64,000 bases of DNA from Pseudogracilibacillus auburnensis (GTDB taxonomy: Bacteria > Bacillota > Bacilli > Bacillales > Amphibacillaceae): NCBI RefSeq assembly GCF_003201975.1, contig NZ_QJJQ01000001.1, positions 558,001 through 622,000 on the forward strand. The letters are read 5' to 3'. The translations under genes were made by a program, and so were the position numbers. Each line of letters starts with the position of its first letter. The stretch's first letter is position 1. Under the pieces are notes generated by a model. The model worked only from the letters and a program-made list of their open reading frames with translations, was not told the DNA's origin and did no database searches. This document shows, one piece after another, positions 9,667 through 22,397 of the stretch.

Positions 9667-10716
9667 ATGAGAAAATTAGCCGTCTTACTTACAATTGTAC
9701 TGGCAATTTTTATTTTCGGTTGTTCCAAAGAGGAAAAAAAGGAAGTTCAAGAAAAATCAAACGATGGAGTAAAAAATGAATCAACAGAAACAACGGATCC
9801 AACTATATATCCATTTACAGGGATTGAAACGGATGAAGATGTTACGAATCGAGCGGTAGCTGTCATGGTAAGTAACCAAGTTCAAGCAAGACCACAATCC
9901 GGACTAACAAAAGCAGATATTGTTTTTGAAATGCTAACAGAAGGTAATATTACCCGATTTATGGCAATCTATCAAAGCACGGAACCAGATGTTGTTGGTC
10001 CAGTTAGAAGTGCGAGAGAATACTTCTTTACATTGGCTGATAATTATGATGCCATTTATGTGTACCAAGGAGCAGCAGATTTTATTAATGAAATGATTAC
10101 GTCCCGGGAAATTGAACATCTTCAAGGTGCTACCTATGATAACGACGGGCATTTGTTTATACGTGAAGCTTTTAGGAAAACACCACATAACTCTTATTTG
10201 CAATTTGGAGCAGTATATGATGTTGCTGCCGAAGAAGGCTATGAAACTAGTTTTACGTATGAACCATTATCTTTTCTAGATGAAAATAGTGAAATAGACG
10301 GTGAAGATGCAAATTACGTGAAAATTGATTATTATGGAGGTAAACCTATCGTCGAATTTGAATACGACGAAACTACCCAAAAATATACACGTTATAATGA
10401 CCAGGAAAAATCAGTAGAGTTAGAATCGGAAATACCAATTCAAGTTGACAATGTTTTTATCGTAGAGACAGAGCATGAAGTGATTGATAAGGAGTTGCGA
10501 AGAGCAATTGATATCGATTCAGGTGGAACGGCATATTTATTACAACGTGGAAAAGTCCAACATATTGAATGGGAAAATAGAGATGGTAGAATTACTCCCG
10601 TAAAAGATGGACAAGTAGTCCCATTTGTTCCGGGGCAGACGTGGATCAATTTTGTCCAGTCCGTACCTGAATCAGGAGTAAAAGAACAAGTCCAAATCGA
10701 AAACAATGAAATGTAA
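9667..10716 (+). CDS. yerB: YerB-type lipoprotein (DUF3048)
   Basis: A secreted, lipid-anchored protein of unknown function. The N-terminus has a lysine/arginine start, a hydrophobic stretch and the lipobox IFGCS with Cys at residue 19. The mature part, after an acidic Lys/Glu-rich linker, has the DUF3048 pattern: NRAVAVMVSNQVQARPQSGL near 60, GPVRSAREYF near 115 and a C-terminal half with PFVPGQTWINFVQ. AAGGAGGATGT precedes the ATG. It sits between yerA and yerC with short gaps, as in B. subtilis. Confidence 0.9.
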   Translation: MRKLAVLLTIVLAIFIFGCSKEEKKEVQEKSNDGVKNESTETTDPTIYPFTGIETDEDVTNRAVAVMVSNQVQARPQSGLTKADIVFEMLTEGNITRFMAIYQSTEPDVVGPVRSAREYFFTLADNYDAIYVYQGAADFINEMITSREIEHLQGATYDNDGHLFIREAFRKTPHNSYLQFGAVYDVAAEEGYETSFTYEPLSFLDENSEIDGEDANYVKIDYYGGKPIVEFEYDETTQKYTRYNDQEKSVELESEIPIQVDNVFIVETEHEVIDKELRRAIDIDSGGTAYLLQRGKVQHIEWENRDGRITPVKDGQVVPFVPGQTWINFVQSVPESGVKEQVQIENNEM

Positions 10717-10728
10717 GGAGGGAACCAT

Positions 10729-11022
10729 TTGCAAATTGATAAATTACGCGGGAAACAGTTAGATCAATTATTTGACGCTATTTTATCTTTAAAAACACGC
10801 GAGGAATGTTATCAATTCTTTGATGATGTTGCAACAATGAATGAAATTCAATCTCTCTCACAACGACTACATGTTGCAAAAATGTTAAACGAAGGGAATA
10901 CGTATAACGAAATCGAACAAGAAACAAAAGCATCAACTGCAACAATCTCACGAGTTCGCAGATGCTTAGACTATGGTAGTGGCGGTTATGGGAAAGTGTT
11001 AGAAAGACTGCCAAAAAAATAA
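10729..11022 (+). CDS. yerC: TrpR-related DNA-binding protein YerC
   Basis: A 97-residue helix-turn-helix protein of the YerC/YecD family, related to TrpR. The recognition region reads NEGNTYNEIEQETKASTATI followed by SRVRRCLDYGSGGYGK near residues 55-85. TTG at 10729 is the start, with AAGGAGGG just upstream. Its regulon is not established from this sequence. It follows yerB by 12 bp and probably shares its transcript, which would end at the hairpin element downstream. Confidence 0.9.
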   Translation: MQIDKLRGKQLDQLFDAILSLKTREECYQFFDDVATMNEIQSLSQRLHVAKMLNEGNTYNEIEQETKASTATISRVRRCLDYGSGGYGKVLERLPKK

Positions 11023-11030
11023 AAAAACAA

Positions 11031-11286
11031 GAGTGAGACTGGGATATAACTAAAACGACCAACTCTAAAGACGAACAATGCATCACCTTAGCGGAGGAAA
11101 TATACGAAGAATCCTGCGGGAAAAGCAACAGCCGAAAATCCATTTCAAACGTTTTGAATAAAACGTTTGAAATTAGTTGAGGCGTTGCCCGCGGAAAGCT
11201 AAGTATATTTCCAAAGCGGGTTATATGCCGCTACCATTGTTCGTTTTTTTCTTTGCTGAAAACACTTTTGTCCCAGCCCGTTTTTT
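11031..11286 (+). repeat. Interspersed hairpin element copy 2; likely yerC terminator
   Basis: The ends are inverted: GAGACTGGGAT at the left pairs with TTTTGTCCCAGCC at the right. Further in, GCGGAGGAAATATAC pairs with AAGTATATTTCCAAAGC, so the whole element can fold as one imperfect hairpin. Its loop side carries the 32-bp palindrome (11142-11173) and the GTTGCCCGCGGAAAGC flank. Six T follow the right end (11281-11286), so it may terminate yerC transcripts. The same ends occur at 42295-42686. Confidence 0.88.
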
Positions 11287-11484
11287 ATAAAAAAGGTAAA
11301 GTACTGCCACTGTTTGCATCATTCAGGCAAGCAACCGTTAGAAATAATTCGTACTGCAAACCAAGATAGGTACTGATGAATTGTTGCTTAACATTGCTAA
11401 AGTGCATTTACAGGAAAGTGTTGAAAACAAGTTTTTGTTCAACAGAAACAATTTTACTTAAGCAAGCTCTTATTTAATTTCGAA

Positions 11485-11566
11485 CACCTATTGCGTGATC
11501 AAAACGTCCATCGTGAAAATCTGTGCACCTATCGTGCAAATCAATGCCCTCATTTCGTCATTCAGC
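11485..11566 (+). repeat. Weak phased array, period about 20.5 bp
   Basis: Four degenerate units begin near 11485 (CACCTATTGCGTG), 11505 (CGTCCATCGTG), 11526 (CACCTATCGTGC) and 11546 (GCCCTCATTTCGTC). The first and third are 41 bp apart and most alike. It is the least regular of the six arrays. Confidence 0.55.
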
Positions 11567-11670
11567 CATCTCTTCTCCAATTATTGAAAAGAATCACCTC
11601 GTTTTACTCTAGTTCACCTTGCTTTTTTTGCTATAATAAATAAATGGAGAATGATAGTGGAGGATGAACG

Positions 11671-12366
11671 GTGAATTATAAAATAAACGAGTGGGAACAT
11701 GTATTTAAATTAGATCCTGCAAAAGAGATGACAGATGAACAACTTGAATTGTTATGTGAATCAGGTACAGATGCCATCATCATAGGTGGAACAGACGGTA
11801 TTACGCTCGACAATATTTTAGATTTGCTTTATCGGGTGCGGCGTTATGCGATTCCATGTGTATTAGAAATTTCTGAGCTGGATGCTATTTCACCTGGATT
11901 TGATTATTATTTTATTCCAATGGTCTTAAATAGTACAGAAAAAAAATGGCTTATGGATATTCAACATGAAGCGATTAAAGAATATAAAGAAATGATGAAT
12001 TGGGACGAAATAATGATGGAAGGGTATTGTATTTTAAATCCTGAAGCAAAAGCGTATCAAAAAACAAATTGTTCATTGCCTGATGAAGAAGACGTTATTA
12101 GTTACGCATTTATGGCAGAACATATTTTTCATTTACCGATATTTTACCTTGAATATAGTGGATCGTATGGTGATCCACAACTCGTTGATAAAGTTAGTCG
12201 TGAATTAGAAGAAACGACTTTCTTTTATGGAGGCGGGATTACGACAGCTAAACAAGCACAAGAAATGAAACAATATGCAGATGTGATCGTTGTCGGAAAT
12301 AGTATTTATTCGAATTTTAAAGCGGCACTTCAAACAGTTGCTGCAGTAAAAAAGGATAAAACGTAA
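11671..12366 (+). CDS. pcrB: Heptaprenylglyceryl phosphate synthase
   Basis: PcrB joins heptaprenyl diphosphate to glycerol-1-phosphate in a Bacillus ether-lipid pathway, using a TIM-barrel fold. The 231-residue length is typical. Motifs seen are DAIIIGGTDGIT near 36, PCVLEISE near 69, FYLEYSGSYGDP near 158 and the phosphate-binding FYGGGITTAKQAQ near 190. GTG at 11671 follows GGAGGA. It heads the pcrB-pcrA-ligA-camS order conserved in Bacillaceae. Confidence 0.93.
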   Translation: MNYKINEWEHVFKLDPAKEMTDEQLELLCESGTDAIIIGGTDGITLDNILDLLYRVRRYAIPCVLEISELDAISPGFDYYFIPMVLNSTEKKWLMDIQHEAIKEYKEMMNWDEIMMEGYCILNPEAKAYQKTNCSLPDEEDVISYAFMAEHIFHLPIFYLEYSGSYGDPQLVDKVSRELEETTFFYGGGITTAKQAQEMKQYADVIVVGNSIYSNFKAALQTVAAVKKDKT

Positions 12367-12397
12367 CGATTTGAAGAGATTTTATTAGGACGGTGGC

Positions 12398-14650
12398 ATG
12401 ATGAGTGTAATTGAATTTTTAAATACATTAAACAAAGAACAACAAGAAGCGGTAAAACATACGGAAGGTCCTTTATTAATTATGGCTGGGGCAGGTAGTG
12501 GAAAAACTCGCGTGCTAACCCATCGGATCGCTTATTTAATGGACGAAAAAGCCGTTTCACCAAACAATATTTTGGCGATTACGTTTACGAATAAAGCAGC
12601 GCGAGAAATGAAAGATCGGGTCAAAAAATTAGTTGGTCCTGAAAGTGAATATATGTGGGTATCAACCTTTCATTCGATGTGTGTCCGAATTTTGCGTCGT
12701 GATATTGAACGGATTGGTTATAATCGGAATTTTACGATCATTGATAGTAGTGATCAGTTAACCGTCATGAAACAAGTATTAAAACAGTTAAATATTGACC
12801 CAAAACAATACGATCCACGGGCGATGATCGGGCAAGTTAGTCATGCAAAAAATGAACTTATTACACCAGAAGTATTGACAGATCAAGCAAACAACTTTTT
12901 TGAAAGGCAAGTGGCGTCGATTTATGTAGCCTATCAAAAAATGCTTCGTAAAAACCATGCCCTCGATTTTGATGATTTAATCATGGAGACGATTCATTTA
13001 TTTAAGCGAGTCCCAGAGGTGCTAAACTATTATCAACGGCGCTTCCAATATATTCATGTTGATGAGTATCAAGATACAAACCATGCCCAATACTATTTAG
13101 TAAAACAACTAGCAAGCCGTTATCAAAATCTATGTGTTGTTGGAGATTCGGATCAGTCCATTTATCGTTGGCGTGGGGCTAATATCGAGAATATTTTATC
13201 GTTTGAAAAAGATTACCCTGCTGCAAGAACGATTTTTCTAGAGCAGAATTATCGTTCCACCAAATCGATTCTGGAAGCGGCAAATCATGTGATCAACCAT
13301 AATAAAGGGAGAAAGCCGAAAAAATTATGGACAGAAAATGAGGATGGGAGTAAAATTACGTACTTTCAAGGAGCAACCGAAAGAGAAGAAGCACTTTATG
13401 TCACAGAAAAGGTGCAAGATTTACTTGAAAACGGCTCCTATACGGCGAATGATGTTGCGGTTTTATATCGAACAAATGCGCAATCACGATCGATTGAAGA
13501 TATGTTAATGAAAGCAAATATTTCGTATCAAATGATCGGTGGCCTAAAGTTCTATGACCGTAAAGAAATTAAAGATATTATCGCGTATTTACGACTTATC
13601 ACAAACCCAGATGATGATATTAGTTTTGAGCGTATCGTCAATGTGCCAAAACGTGGGATTGGTGCAACATCCATTGAACGTCTCCGCGACTATGCACTTA
13701 AACATGACTTATCCTTTTTTCAAGCGATTAAAGAAATTGAAATGACGGGAGTGCCAAAAAGGGCGGCACAAGCACTGATTAGATTCCAAGATCAGATGGA
13801 GAACTTAATCAAACAACAAGAATTTTTAACAGCGACAGATATGGTGGAAATGGTATTAGAACAAACAGAATACGAACAAATATTAAAAGCGGAGAAAACG
13901 ATTGAAGCAGAAAGTAGACTTGAAAATATCGCTGAATTTATGACTGTAACGAAAGACTTTGAGAAAACGAATGAAGATGACAGATCACTTGTCGCCTTTT
14001 TAACTGATTTAGCCTTAATTGCTGATATCGATTCAATGGATGAAGCAGCGATCGATGCAGAAGAAAAAATAACGTTAATGACCCTTCATTCAGCAAAAGG
14101 TTTAGAATTTCCAGTCGTCTTTTTAATCGGGATGGAAGAAAATATTTTCCCGCACAGTCGCTCACTTGCTGATGAAGATGAAATGGAAGAAGAAAGACGT
14201 CTTGCATATGTCGGCATTACAAGAGCAGAAAAAGAATTATTTTTAACCCATGCATCCATGCGAACATTGTACGGACGAACAAATATGAATCCAGTTAGTC
14301 GATTTATTCATGAAATTCCTGAAGAATTGATTGAGGGAATCGACCAGGTGAAACGTTCGATGTTCGGATCATTTCTTGATGAGAGGGAAGCAAATTCTGC
14401 GTCCATTGGCACTCCAACATTTCGCCCGGATAGAAAAGCATCTCGACGAAAAACAGAAAAGATCTCAACAACTGGTGCCGAAAATGTTGGTTGGAGAGCG
14501 GGAGATAAAGCACTTCATAATAAATGGGGTGTTGGAACGGTCGTAAAAGTTCAAGGGTCAGGAGATGCGATTGAACTGGATGTCGCTTTTCCAGCTCCAA
14601 CAGGGATTAAACGGTTATTAGCAAAATTTGCACCGATTACGAAACAATAA
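12398..14650 (+). CDS. pcrA: ATP-dependent DNA helicase PcrA
   Basis: PcrA is the essential UvrD/Rep-type 3'-5' helicase for repair and rolling-circle replication. At 750 residues it is full length. Motif I is [15 protein letters not shown] near 30, motif [14 protein letters not shown] near 223, motif [18 protein letters not shown] near 250, motif [17 protein letters not shown] near 563 and motif [13 protein letters not shown] near 610. The C-terminal [20 protein letters not shown] is the Tudor-like RNA polymerase-binding domain. Tandem ATGs at 12398 and 12401 are equally possible starts. Confidence 0.97.
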   Translation: MMSVIEFLNTLNKEQQEAVKHTEGPLLIMAGAGSGKTRVLTHRIAYLMDEKAVSPNNILAITFTNKAAREMKDRVKKLVGPESEYMWVSTFHSMCVRILRRDIERIGYNRNFTIIDSSDQLTVMKQVLKQLNIDPKQYDPRAMIGQVSHAKNELITPEVLTDQANNFFERQVASIYVAYQKMLRKNHALDFDDLIMETIHLFKRVPEVLNYYQRRFQYIHVDEYQDTNHAQYYLVKQLASRYQNLCVVGDSDQSIYRWRGANIENILSFEKDYPAARTIFLEQNYRSTKSILEAANHVINHNKGRKPKKLWTENEDGSKITYFQGATEREEALYVTEKVQDLLENGSYTANDVAVLYRTNAQSRSIEDMLMKANISYQMIGGLKFYDRKEIKDIIAYLRLITNPDDDISFERIVNVPKRGIGATSIERLRDYALKHDLSFFQAIKEIEMTGVPKRAAQALIRFQDQMENLIKQQEFLTATDMVEMVLEQTEYEQILKAEKTIEAESRLENIAEFMTVTKDFEKTNEDDRSLVAFLTDLALIADIDSMDEAAIDAEEKITLMTLHSAKGLEFPVVFLIGMEENIFPHSRSLADEDEMEEERRLAYVGITRAEKELFLTHASMRTLYGRTNMNPVSRFIHEIPEELIEGIDQVKRSMFGSFLDEREANSASIGTPTFRPDRKASRRKTEKISTTGAENVGWRAGDKALHNKWGVGTVVKVQGSGDAIELDVAFPAPTGIKRLLAKFAPITKQ

Positions 14651-17790
<3,140 letters not shown>

Positions 17791-17797
17791 TGAACAT

Positions 17798-17828
17798 ACC
17801 TGTTATGATAAAAATAGCAGGTTTTTTC
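17798..17828 (+). terminator. Intrinsic terminator after camS
   Basis: ACCTGTTAT pairs with ATAGCAGGT (one G-T pair), followed by six T and a T-rich tail. It ends the pcrB-pcrA-ligA-camS transcript. Confidence 0.85.
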
Positions 17829-18083
17829 TTTTATTTGTTGAATTCCCCTTGGTCCCCTTCCATTTTCTCTCATTTCTATTGTGGGTATTCCACAATAGAT
17901 TAACTAATTTATTATGCGACACAAATATTGAAAGAGGCATATAACCATTTTATACTTGATATATAACTGAAATTTTCTTCCCTAAATTAATCCTGTTATG
18001 TAGACATGCCTTTGTTTACTTAGTACAATCGTAAGCAAGAAGAAGTCAAGGCGTAAAAAGAAAATAATTTAGGGGAGAAGAGG

Positions 18084-19328
18084 ATGGATATAACTGAGCA
18101 AGAAGTCTTTCAGTCTGGCGATGTACATCAGTTAGTAGAGCAATTGAGCAGTCTGTTTCAAAAAGCAATCATTATTGAAAACAAACATTTTGAGCTCATT
18201 GCATATAGCTCACCAAATGAATTTTCATTTGACCCGGTTCAGCAAAAAACAATTTTAACGAAGCGTTGTCCTTTATTCATTATCGAACGATTGAAAAAGG
18301 AAGGCATAGTAGAAAAACTACAAAAAAAAGACAAACCAATTCGTTTACAGGCGATGGAAGATATCGGATTTTATCAACGAGTTGTCATTAGTTTAAAATA
18401 CAAAGATCGGTTATACGGATATTTATGGATTTATGAGGCAAACGAAATTTTTAGAGAAAAAGATTTCTCCTTTTTAACTAAAATTGCACCTCATTTAGGA
18501 AAATTAATTCATGAAAAAGAGCATGAAGTTCAACATGACCAACAATCAGTTATTTGGAAATTACTTAATAATGACTTTATAAACAAAGCTGAAATCATCC
18601 AAGAAGCTAATCTTGTCTCTTATACATTACCAAATGAATTTACCGTTTTTGCCGCTTCGGTAAAAGATCCAAATTACTTATTTTTGCTTAAAAAAATGAA
18701 AAAGATTTTTAAAGATGCTGAAATTGCCTGTTACCTAGGAAAGGGAACCGAAATTATTGGCATCGTTCATAGTGATTATTCCGAGCAATCCATGCAAAAA
18801 TCAATGAAATTGGTAAAAACTGTTAAGGAAAGATTAAGTGAGAAAGAACGATCTGTATTGTCTATTGGAATAGGAAACGAATATAAGCAAATTCATCATA
18901 TTCGTAAAAGCTACCTCGAGGCATTAGAAGTAATCGAGACGATGGTCTTTTTACATATTGAAGAACAATTTACGTATCATTTTGATCATTTAGGTATGTT
19001 CCGCTATGTTAAATCAATGTATAAGAAAAATATAAGCGAACAATATAGAAATAATCGTATCATCCAATTGATGAAAAAGGATACGGAAAATAATAGTGAG
19101 CTACTTAAAACATTATGGTATTTTTTAAAAAATGATTGCAAAGTCGGTCAAACTGCTGAAAAACTATTTATCCATCCAAATACATTAAATTATCGTCTCA
19201 AACAGATTGTTGATATGACAGGGATAGATTTTTCCAATGTTCATCAAAAAACAGAGTTATATACACAACTACTCATTTTTTATCATGTACCTGATTTTGA
19301 GGAGTTCTACAAAAAGTCCTTAATTTAA
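18084..19328 (+). CDS. PucR-family transcriptional regulator, PutR-like
   Basis: A 414-residue regulator ending in a PucR-type helix-turn-helix (AEKLFIHPNTLNYRLKQI, residues 370-390). The N-terminal ~150 residues look like a sensory domain and the middle part resembles the CdaR/GGDEF-like module. In B. subtilis the PucR-family protein PutR activates the proline catabolic put genes. This gene sits 75 bp upstream of a P5C dehydrogenase gene in the same direction, so a proline- or arginine-responsive activator is a reasonable inference. ATG at 18084 follows AGGGGAGAAGAGG. Confidence 0.78.
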   Translation: MDITEQEVFQSGDVHQLVEQLSSLFQKAIIIENKHFELIAYSSPNEFSFDPVQQKTILTKRCPLFIIERLKKEGIVEKLQKKDKPIRLQAMEDIGFYQRVVISLKYKDRLYGYLWIYEANEIFREKDFSFLTKIAPHLGKLIHEKEHEVQHDQQSVIWKLLNNDFINKAEIIQEANLVSYTLPNEFTVFAASVKDPNYLFLLKKMKKIFKDAEIACYLGKGTEIIGIVHSDYSEQSMQKSMKLVKTVKERLSEKERSVLSIGIGNEYKQIHHIRKSYLEALEVIETMVFLHIEEQFTYHFDHLGMFRYVKSMYKKNISEQYRNNRIIQLMKKDTENNSELLKTLWYFLKNDCKVGQTAEKLFIHPNTLNYRLKQIVDMTGIDFSNVHQKTELYTQLLIFYHVPDFEEFYKKSLI

Positions 19329-19403
19329 TATCCATTACTTGGATTAAGCAATGGGGCTAAGGGAATTATGATAAACAGAAATATTTAAAGGAGGCTATAC
19401 ACA

Positions 19404-20957
19404 ATGGTTGTCCCATATAAACATGAACCATTTACAGATTTTTCAATTGAGGAAAATAAGCGCCAAATGGAAGAAGCATTAAAAAAAGTAGAAGGGTACC
19501 TTGGTAAAGAATATCCACTTATTATCAATGGAGAAAGGGTTACGACAGAAGAAAAACTCGTTTCGGTTAACCCGGCAAATAAAGAAGAAGTGATTGGATA
19601 TGTGTCAAAAGCAAACAAAGATTTAGCGGAGCGTGCGATGCAAGTTGCTGATCAAACATTTGAAACGTGGAAGAAGTCTGATCCGAAATTCCGTGCCGAT
19701 ATTTTATTCCGTGCAGCAGCAATTGTCCGTCGTCGTAAGCATGAATTTAGTGCTTTACTCGTAAAAGAAGGTGGAAAGCCTTGGAATGAAGCGGATGGCG
19801 ATACTGCAGAAGCAATTGATTTCTTAGAATATTATGGACGACAAATGTTGCGCTTAAAAGATGGGATTCCAGTGGAAAGTCGTCCAATTGAGCGAAATCA
19901 GTTTCACTATATTCCACTTGGCGTCGGTGTTGTTATTTCTCCATGGAACTTCCTATTTGCAATTATGGCGGGAACAACAGTTGCAGCAATGGTGACAGGA
20001 AATACTGTGTTATTAAAACCTGCCAGTGCAACTCCAGTCATTGCGTATAAATTTATGGAAGTGTTAGAGGAAGCGGGTCTGCCGAAAGGAGTCATTAACT
20101 ATATTCCGGGGCCAGGCAGTGAAGTCGGCGATTACTTAGTTGATCATCCTCGCACACGTTTTATTAGCTTCACAGGTTCTCGTGAAGTAGGAACACGAAT
20201 CTTTGAACGTGCTGGGGTTGTTCATGAAGATAAAGGGCAAAAATGGCTGAAACGTACGATCATTGAAATGGGCGGAAAAGATACAATCGTCGTTGATAGT
20301 GAAGCAGATCTTGAATTAGCAGCTCAATCAATCGTTTATTCAGCATTCGGATTTTCAGGACAAAAATGTTCTGCATGTTCAAGAGCAGTCATCCATGAGG
20401 AAGTGTATGATGTAGTAAAAAATCGTGTTGTTGAACTTACCAATGAAATGAAAGCTGGAGACCCTGCAACAAACGAACATTTTACAGGACCAGTTATTGA
20501 TCAGGCAGCATATGATAAAATTATGGACTATATCAATATTGGGAAAGAAGAAGGAAAATTACTCGTCGGTGGCGGTGGCGATGATTCAAAAGGCTGGTTC
20601 GTACAACCGACTGTATTTGCTGATGTCGATCCAAAAGCGCGGATTATGCAAGAAGAAATTTTTGGACCGGTTGTCGCTTTAACAAGTGCAAAGAGCTTTG
20701 ATGAAGCGATCGAAATTGCGAATAACACAGAATACGGCTTAACAGGAGCCGTTATTACGAATAATCGGGAGCATTTGGAGCAAGCACGTGAAGATTTCCA
20801 TGTTGGAAACTTATACTTCAACCGTGGATGTACAGCTGCAATTGTTGGGTACCAACCATTTGGTGGATTTAATATGTCAGGAACAGACTCAAAAGCTGGT
20901 GGCCCAGATTATTTAATCCAACATATGCAAGGGAAATCAACTTCAGAAATGTTTTAA
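19404..20957 (+). CDS. rocA: 1-pyrroline-5-carboxylate dehydrogenase
   Basis: Oxidises glutamate gamma-semialdehyde (P5C) to glutamate with NAD in proline/arginine breakdown. The 517 residues match RocA/PutC length. The oxyanion Asn region is [14 protein letters not shown] near 175, the cofactor loop [11 protein letters not shown] near 255, the general base Glu in IIEMGGKD near 288 and the catalytic Cys in GQKCSACSR near 322. AAGGAGGC precedes ATG. No proline dehydrogenase gene is in the window. Whether to call it rocA or putC cannot be decided here; a terminator follows. Confidence 0.93.
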   Translation: MVVPYKHEPFTDFSIEENKRQMEEALKKVEGYLGKEYPLIINGERVTTEEKLVSVNPANKEEVIGYVSKANKDLAERAMQVADQTFETWKKSDPKFRADILFRAAAIVRRRKHEFSALLVKEGGKPWNEADGDTAEAIDFLEYYGRQMLRLKDGIPVESRPIERNQFHYIPLGVGVVISPWNFLFAIMAGTTVAAMVTGNTVLLKPASATPVIAYKFMEVLEEAGLPKGVINYIPGPGSEVGDYLVDHPRTRFISFTGSREVGTRIFERAGVVHEDKGQKWLKRTIIEMGGKDTIVVDSEADLELAAQSIVYSAFGFSGQKCSACSRAVIHEEVYDVVKNRVVELTNEMKAGDPATNEHFTGPVIDQAAYDKIMDYINIGKEEGKLLVGGGGDDSKGWFVQPTVFADVDPKARIMQEEIFGPVVALTSAKSFDEAIEIANNTEYGLTGAVITNNREHLEQAREDFHVGNLYFNRGCTAAIVGYQPFGGFNMSGTDSKAGGPDYLIQHMQGKSTSEMF

Positions 20958-20969
20958 ATTAACTAGAGA

Positions 20970-20998
20970 AACCTCATCTATTCGGATGAGGTTTTTTT
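20970..20998 (+). terminator. Intrinsic terminator after rocA
   Basis: Perfect 9-bp stem AACCTCATC/GATGAGGTT with loop TATTCG, then seven T. Confidence 0.95.
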
Positions 20999-21021
20999 AT
21001 GATGGAATAAGAATACCTCCG

Positions 21022-21115
21022 TTTCCGCACTTTCTATAAACTTTCCGCAATAGCACCAAACTTTCCGCACTTTCTATGAAATTTTCTCCAATGCAGTCAA
21101 ACTTCTGAACTTTCT
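21022..21115 (-). repeat. Tandem array, period 20 bp (same core as 795-925, reversed)
   Basis: TTTCCGCA recurs at 21022, 21042 and 21062, and degenerate units continue near 21082 (TTTCTCCA) and 21102 (CTTCTGAA). On the minus strand the unit reads like TATAGAAAGTGCGGAAAG, the same GTGCGGAAA core found in the purF-purM spacer. It lies just after the rocA terminator. Confidence 0.85.
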
Positions 21116-21311
21116 CAAAAATATTTGTACCTACTATTGCTTAAGGTTAAAATAAATCACATTTTTAATCGATACCAAACATTTTACTATTCCACCTTTA
21201 AAGAGAGTCACATTAAAGTTATGTTTAATCATTATCTATTTTTTCTAATTCAATGTACTACATAAAAATTAATTTACTTGCCAATCTATTAAAGGTAATG
21301 TAAAATTAATT

Positions 21312-21332
21312 AAATCGTAATGATTACGATTT
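21312..21332. promoter_or_regulatory. Zur box upstream of first CobW-type gene
   Basis: A perfect inverted repeat with half-site AAATCGTAA and centre TGA matches the B. subtilis Zur operator (TCGTAATNATTACGA core). Zinc-loaded Zur would repress the gene starting 35 bp downstream, so it should be induced in zinc starvation. Confidence 0.93.
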
Positions 21333-21366
21333 GTGATGGCATAGAAATTAAAATGGAGGTTAAAAG

Positions 21367-22341
21367 GTGTGGCAAAATAAAATTCCTGTAACGATTATTA
21401 CTGGTTATTTAGGGTCGGGGAAAACAACATTACTTAATCGGGTTTTAGCTGATAAGGTAGGAGAAAAATCGGCTGTGATTGTCAATGAGTTTGGAGATAT
21501 AGGGATTGATAGTCAGCTCGTTTCGACCACGGAAGAAGAAATAATTGAAATAAACAAAGGGTGTATCTGTTGCAATGTTCGTAGTGACTTAATTCGTTTA
21601 TTAACTAAATTATTAAAAAGAATGCAGCGAAACAAAGTCTATTTTAATCGAGTCATTATTGAGACTACAGGTCTTGCGAATCCAGGTCCTGTTATTCAAA
21701 CGTTTTTAATGGATGATGTGATGGCCCAGTGGTTTAAAATTGATGCTGTTGTAACAGTGCTAGATGTTAAACATCTTCCATATCATCTAGATGAGCCTGA
21801 AGCGAAAGAACAAATTGCATTTAGTGATGTGTTACTATTTAATAAAACAGATCTAGTATCATTAAATAAATTAGATAATTTAGTCGAAAAAGTTTCCGAT
21901 ATGAACCAAACCGCGAAACAATTGTTTTCAGTCAATAGTGAAATTGATACAAAGCAGATTATTGATATTGATTCCTTTCAACTCGGACAAAAACTAGAAC
22001 TAAATCCGAACTTACTAGATTCTCACCATCACCACCACCATAGTGATGTCCGTTCATTTGTGTTAAAGGATGATCGGCCACTCCATATTAATAAGGTGAA
22101 TCAATGGTTCTCATATCTTGTACAAATAAAGGGTGAGAACTTGTTCCGATATAAAGGAATTCTATATATAAAAGATTATAAAGAACGAGTCGTTTTTCAA
22201 GGTGTTCATATGTTGTTTAGTGGAAAACAAGATCGGCCATGGAAAAAGGATGAAAAAAAACAAAGTGAGATCGTTTTTATTGGGAAAGATTTGGATGTGG
22301 AAGAATTTCGTAAAGGATTCGAATATTGCATGAAAGAGTAA
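21367..22341 (+). CDS. CobW/ZNG1-family GTPase, zinc-regulated
   Basis: A G3E-family GTPase that probably delivers zinc to client enzymes when zinc is scarce. It has the P-loop GYLGSGKTTLL near 10, the metal-binding GCICCNVR (CxCC) near 65, ETTGLANP (Walker B region) near 95 and FNKTDL near 160. A histidine run (SHHHHHHSD) near 220 precedes the C-terminal CobW domain. The GTG start follows ATGGAGG. The Zur box upstream supports a zinc role. It is the shorter of two adjacent paralogues and is not identical in architecture to ZagA. Confidence 0.88.
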   Translation: MWQNKIPVTIITGYLGSGKTTLLNRVLADKVGEKSAVIVNEFGDIGIDSQLVSTTEEEIIEINKGCICCNVRSDLIRLLTKLLKRMQRNKVYFNRVIIETTGLANPGPVIQTFLMDDVMAQWFKIDAVVTVLDVKHLPYHLDEPEAKEQIAFSDVLLFNKTDLVSLNKLDNLVEKVSDMNQTAKQLFSVNSEIDTKQIIDIDSFQLGQKLELNPNLLDSHHHHHHSDVRSFVLKDDRPLHINKVNQWFSYLVQIKGENLFRYKGILYIKDYKERVVFQGVHMLFSGKQDRPWKKDEKKQSEIVFIGKDLDVEEFRKGFEYCMKE

Positions 22342-22360
22342 TTTATTTTTTTTACAAATT

Positions 22361-22380
22361 AAATCGTAATCATTACGATT
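22361..22380. promoter_or_regulatory. Second Zur box, between the two CobW-type genes
   Basis: Inverted repeat AAATCGTAAT/CATTACGATT, differing from the first box mainly in the central base. It gives the second GTPase gene its own zinc-responsive control although it is only 56 bp downstream of the first. Confidence 0.93.
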
Positions 22381-22397
22381 GAAAAGGAGTGCTTTAA

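Larger units (their letters stand above)
11023..11670. other. 650-bp yerC-pcrB spacer
   Basis: Contains a long hairpin element (11031-11286) and a weak phased array (11485-11566), both annotated separately. A TATAAT at about 11630-11636 is positioned to be the pcrB -10, but I found no good -35 at the usual distance. Confidence 0.6.
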
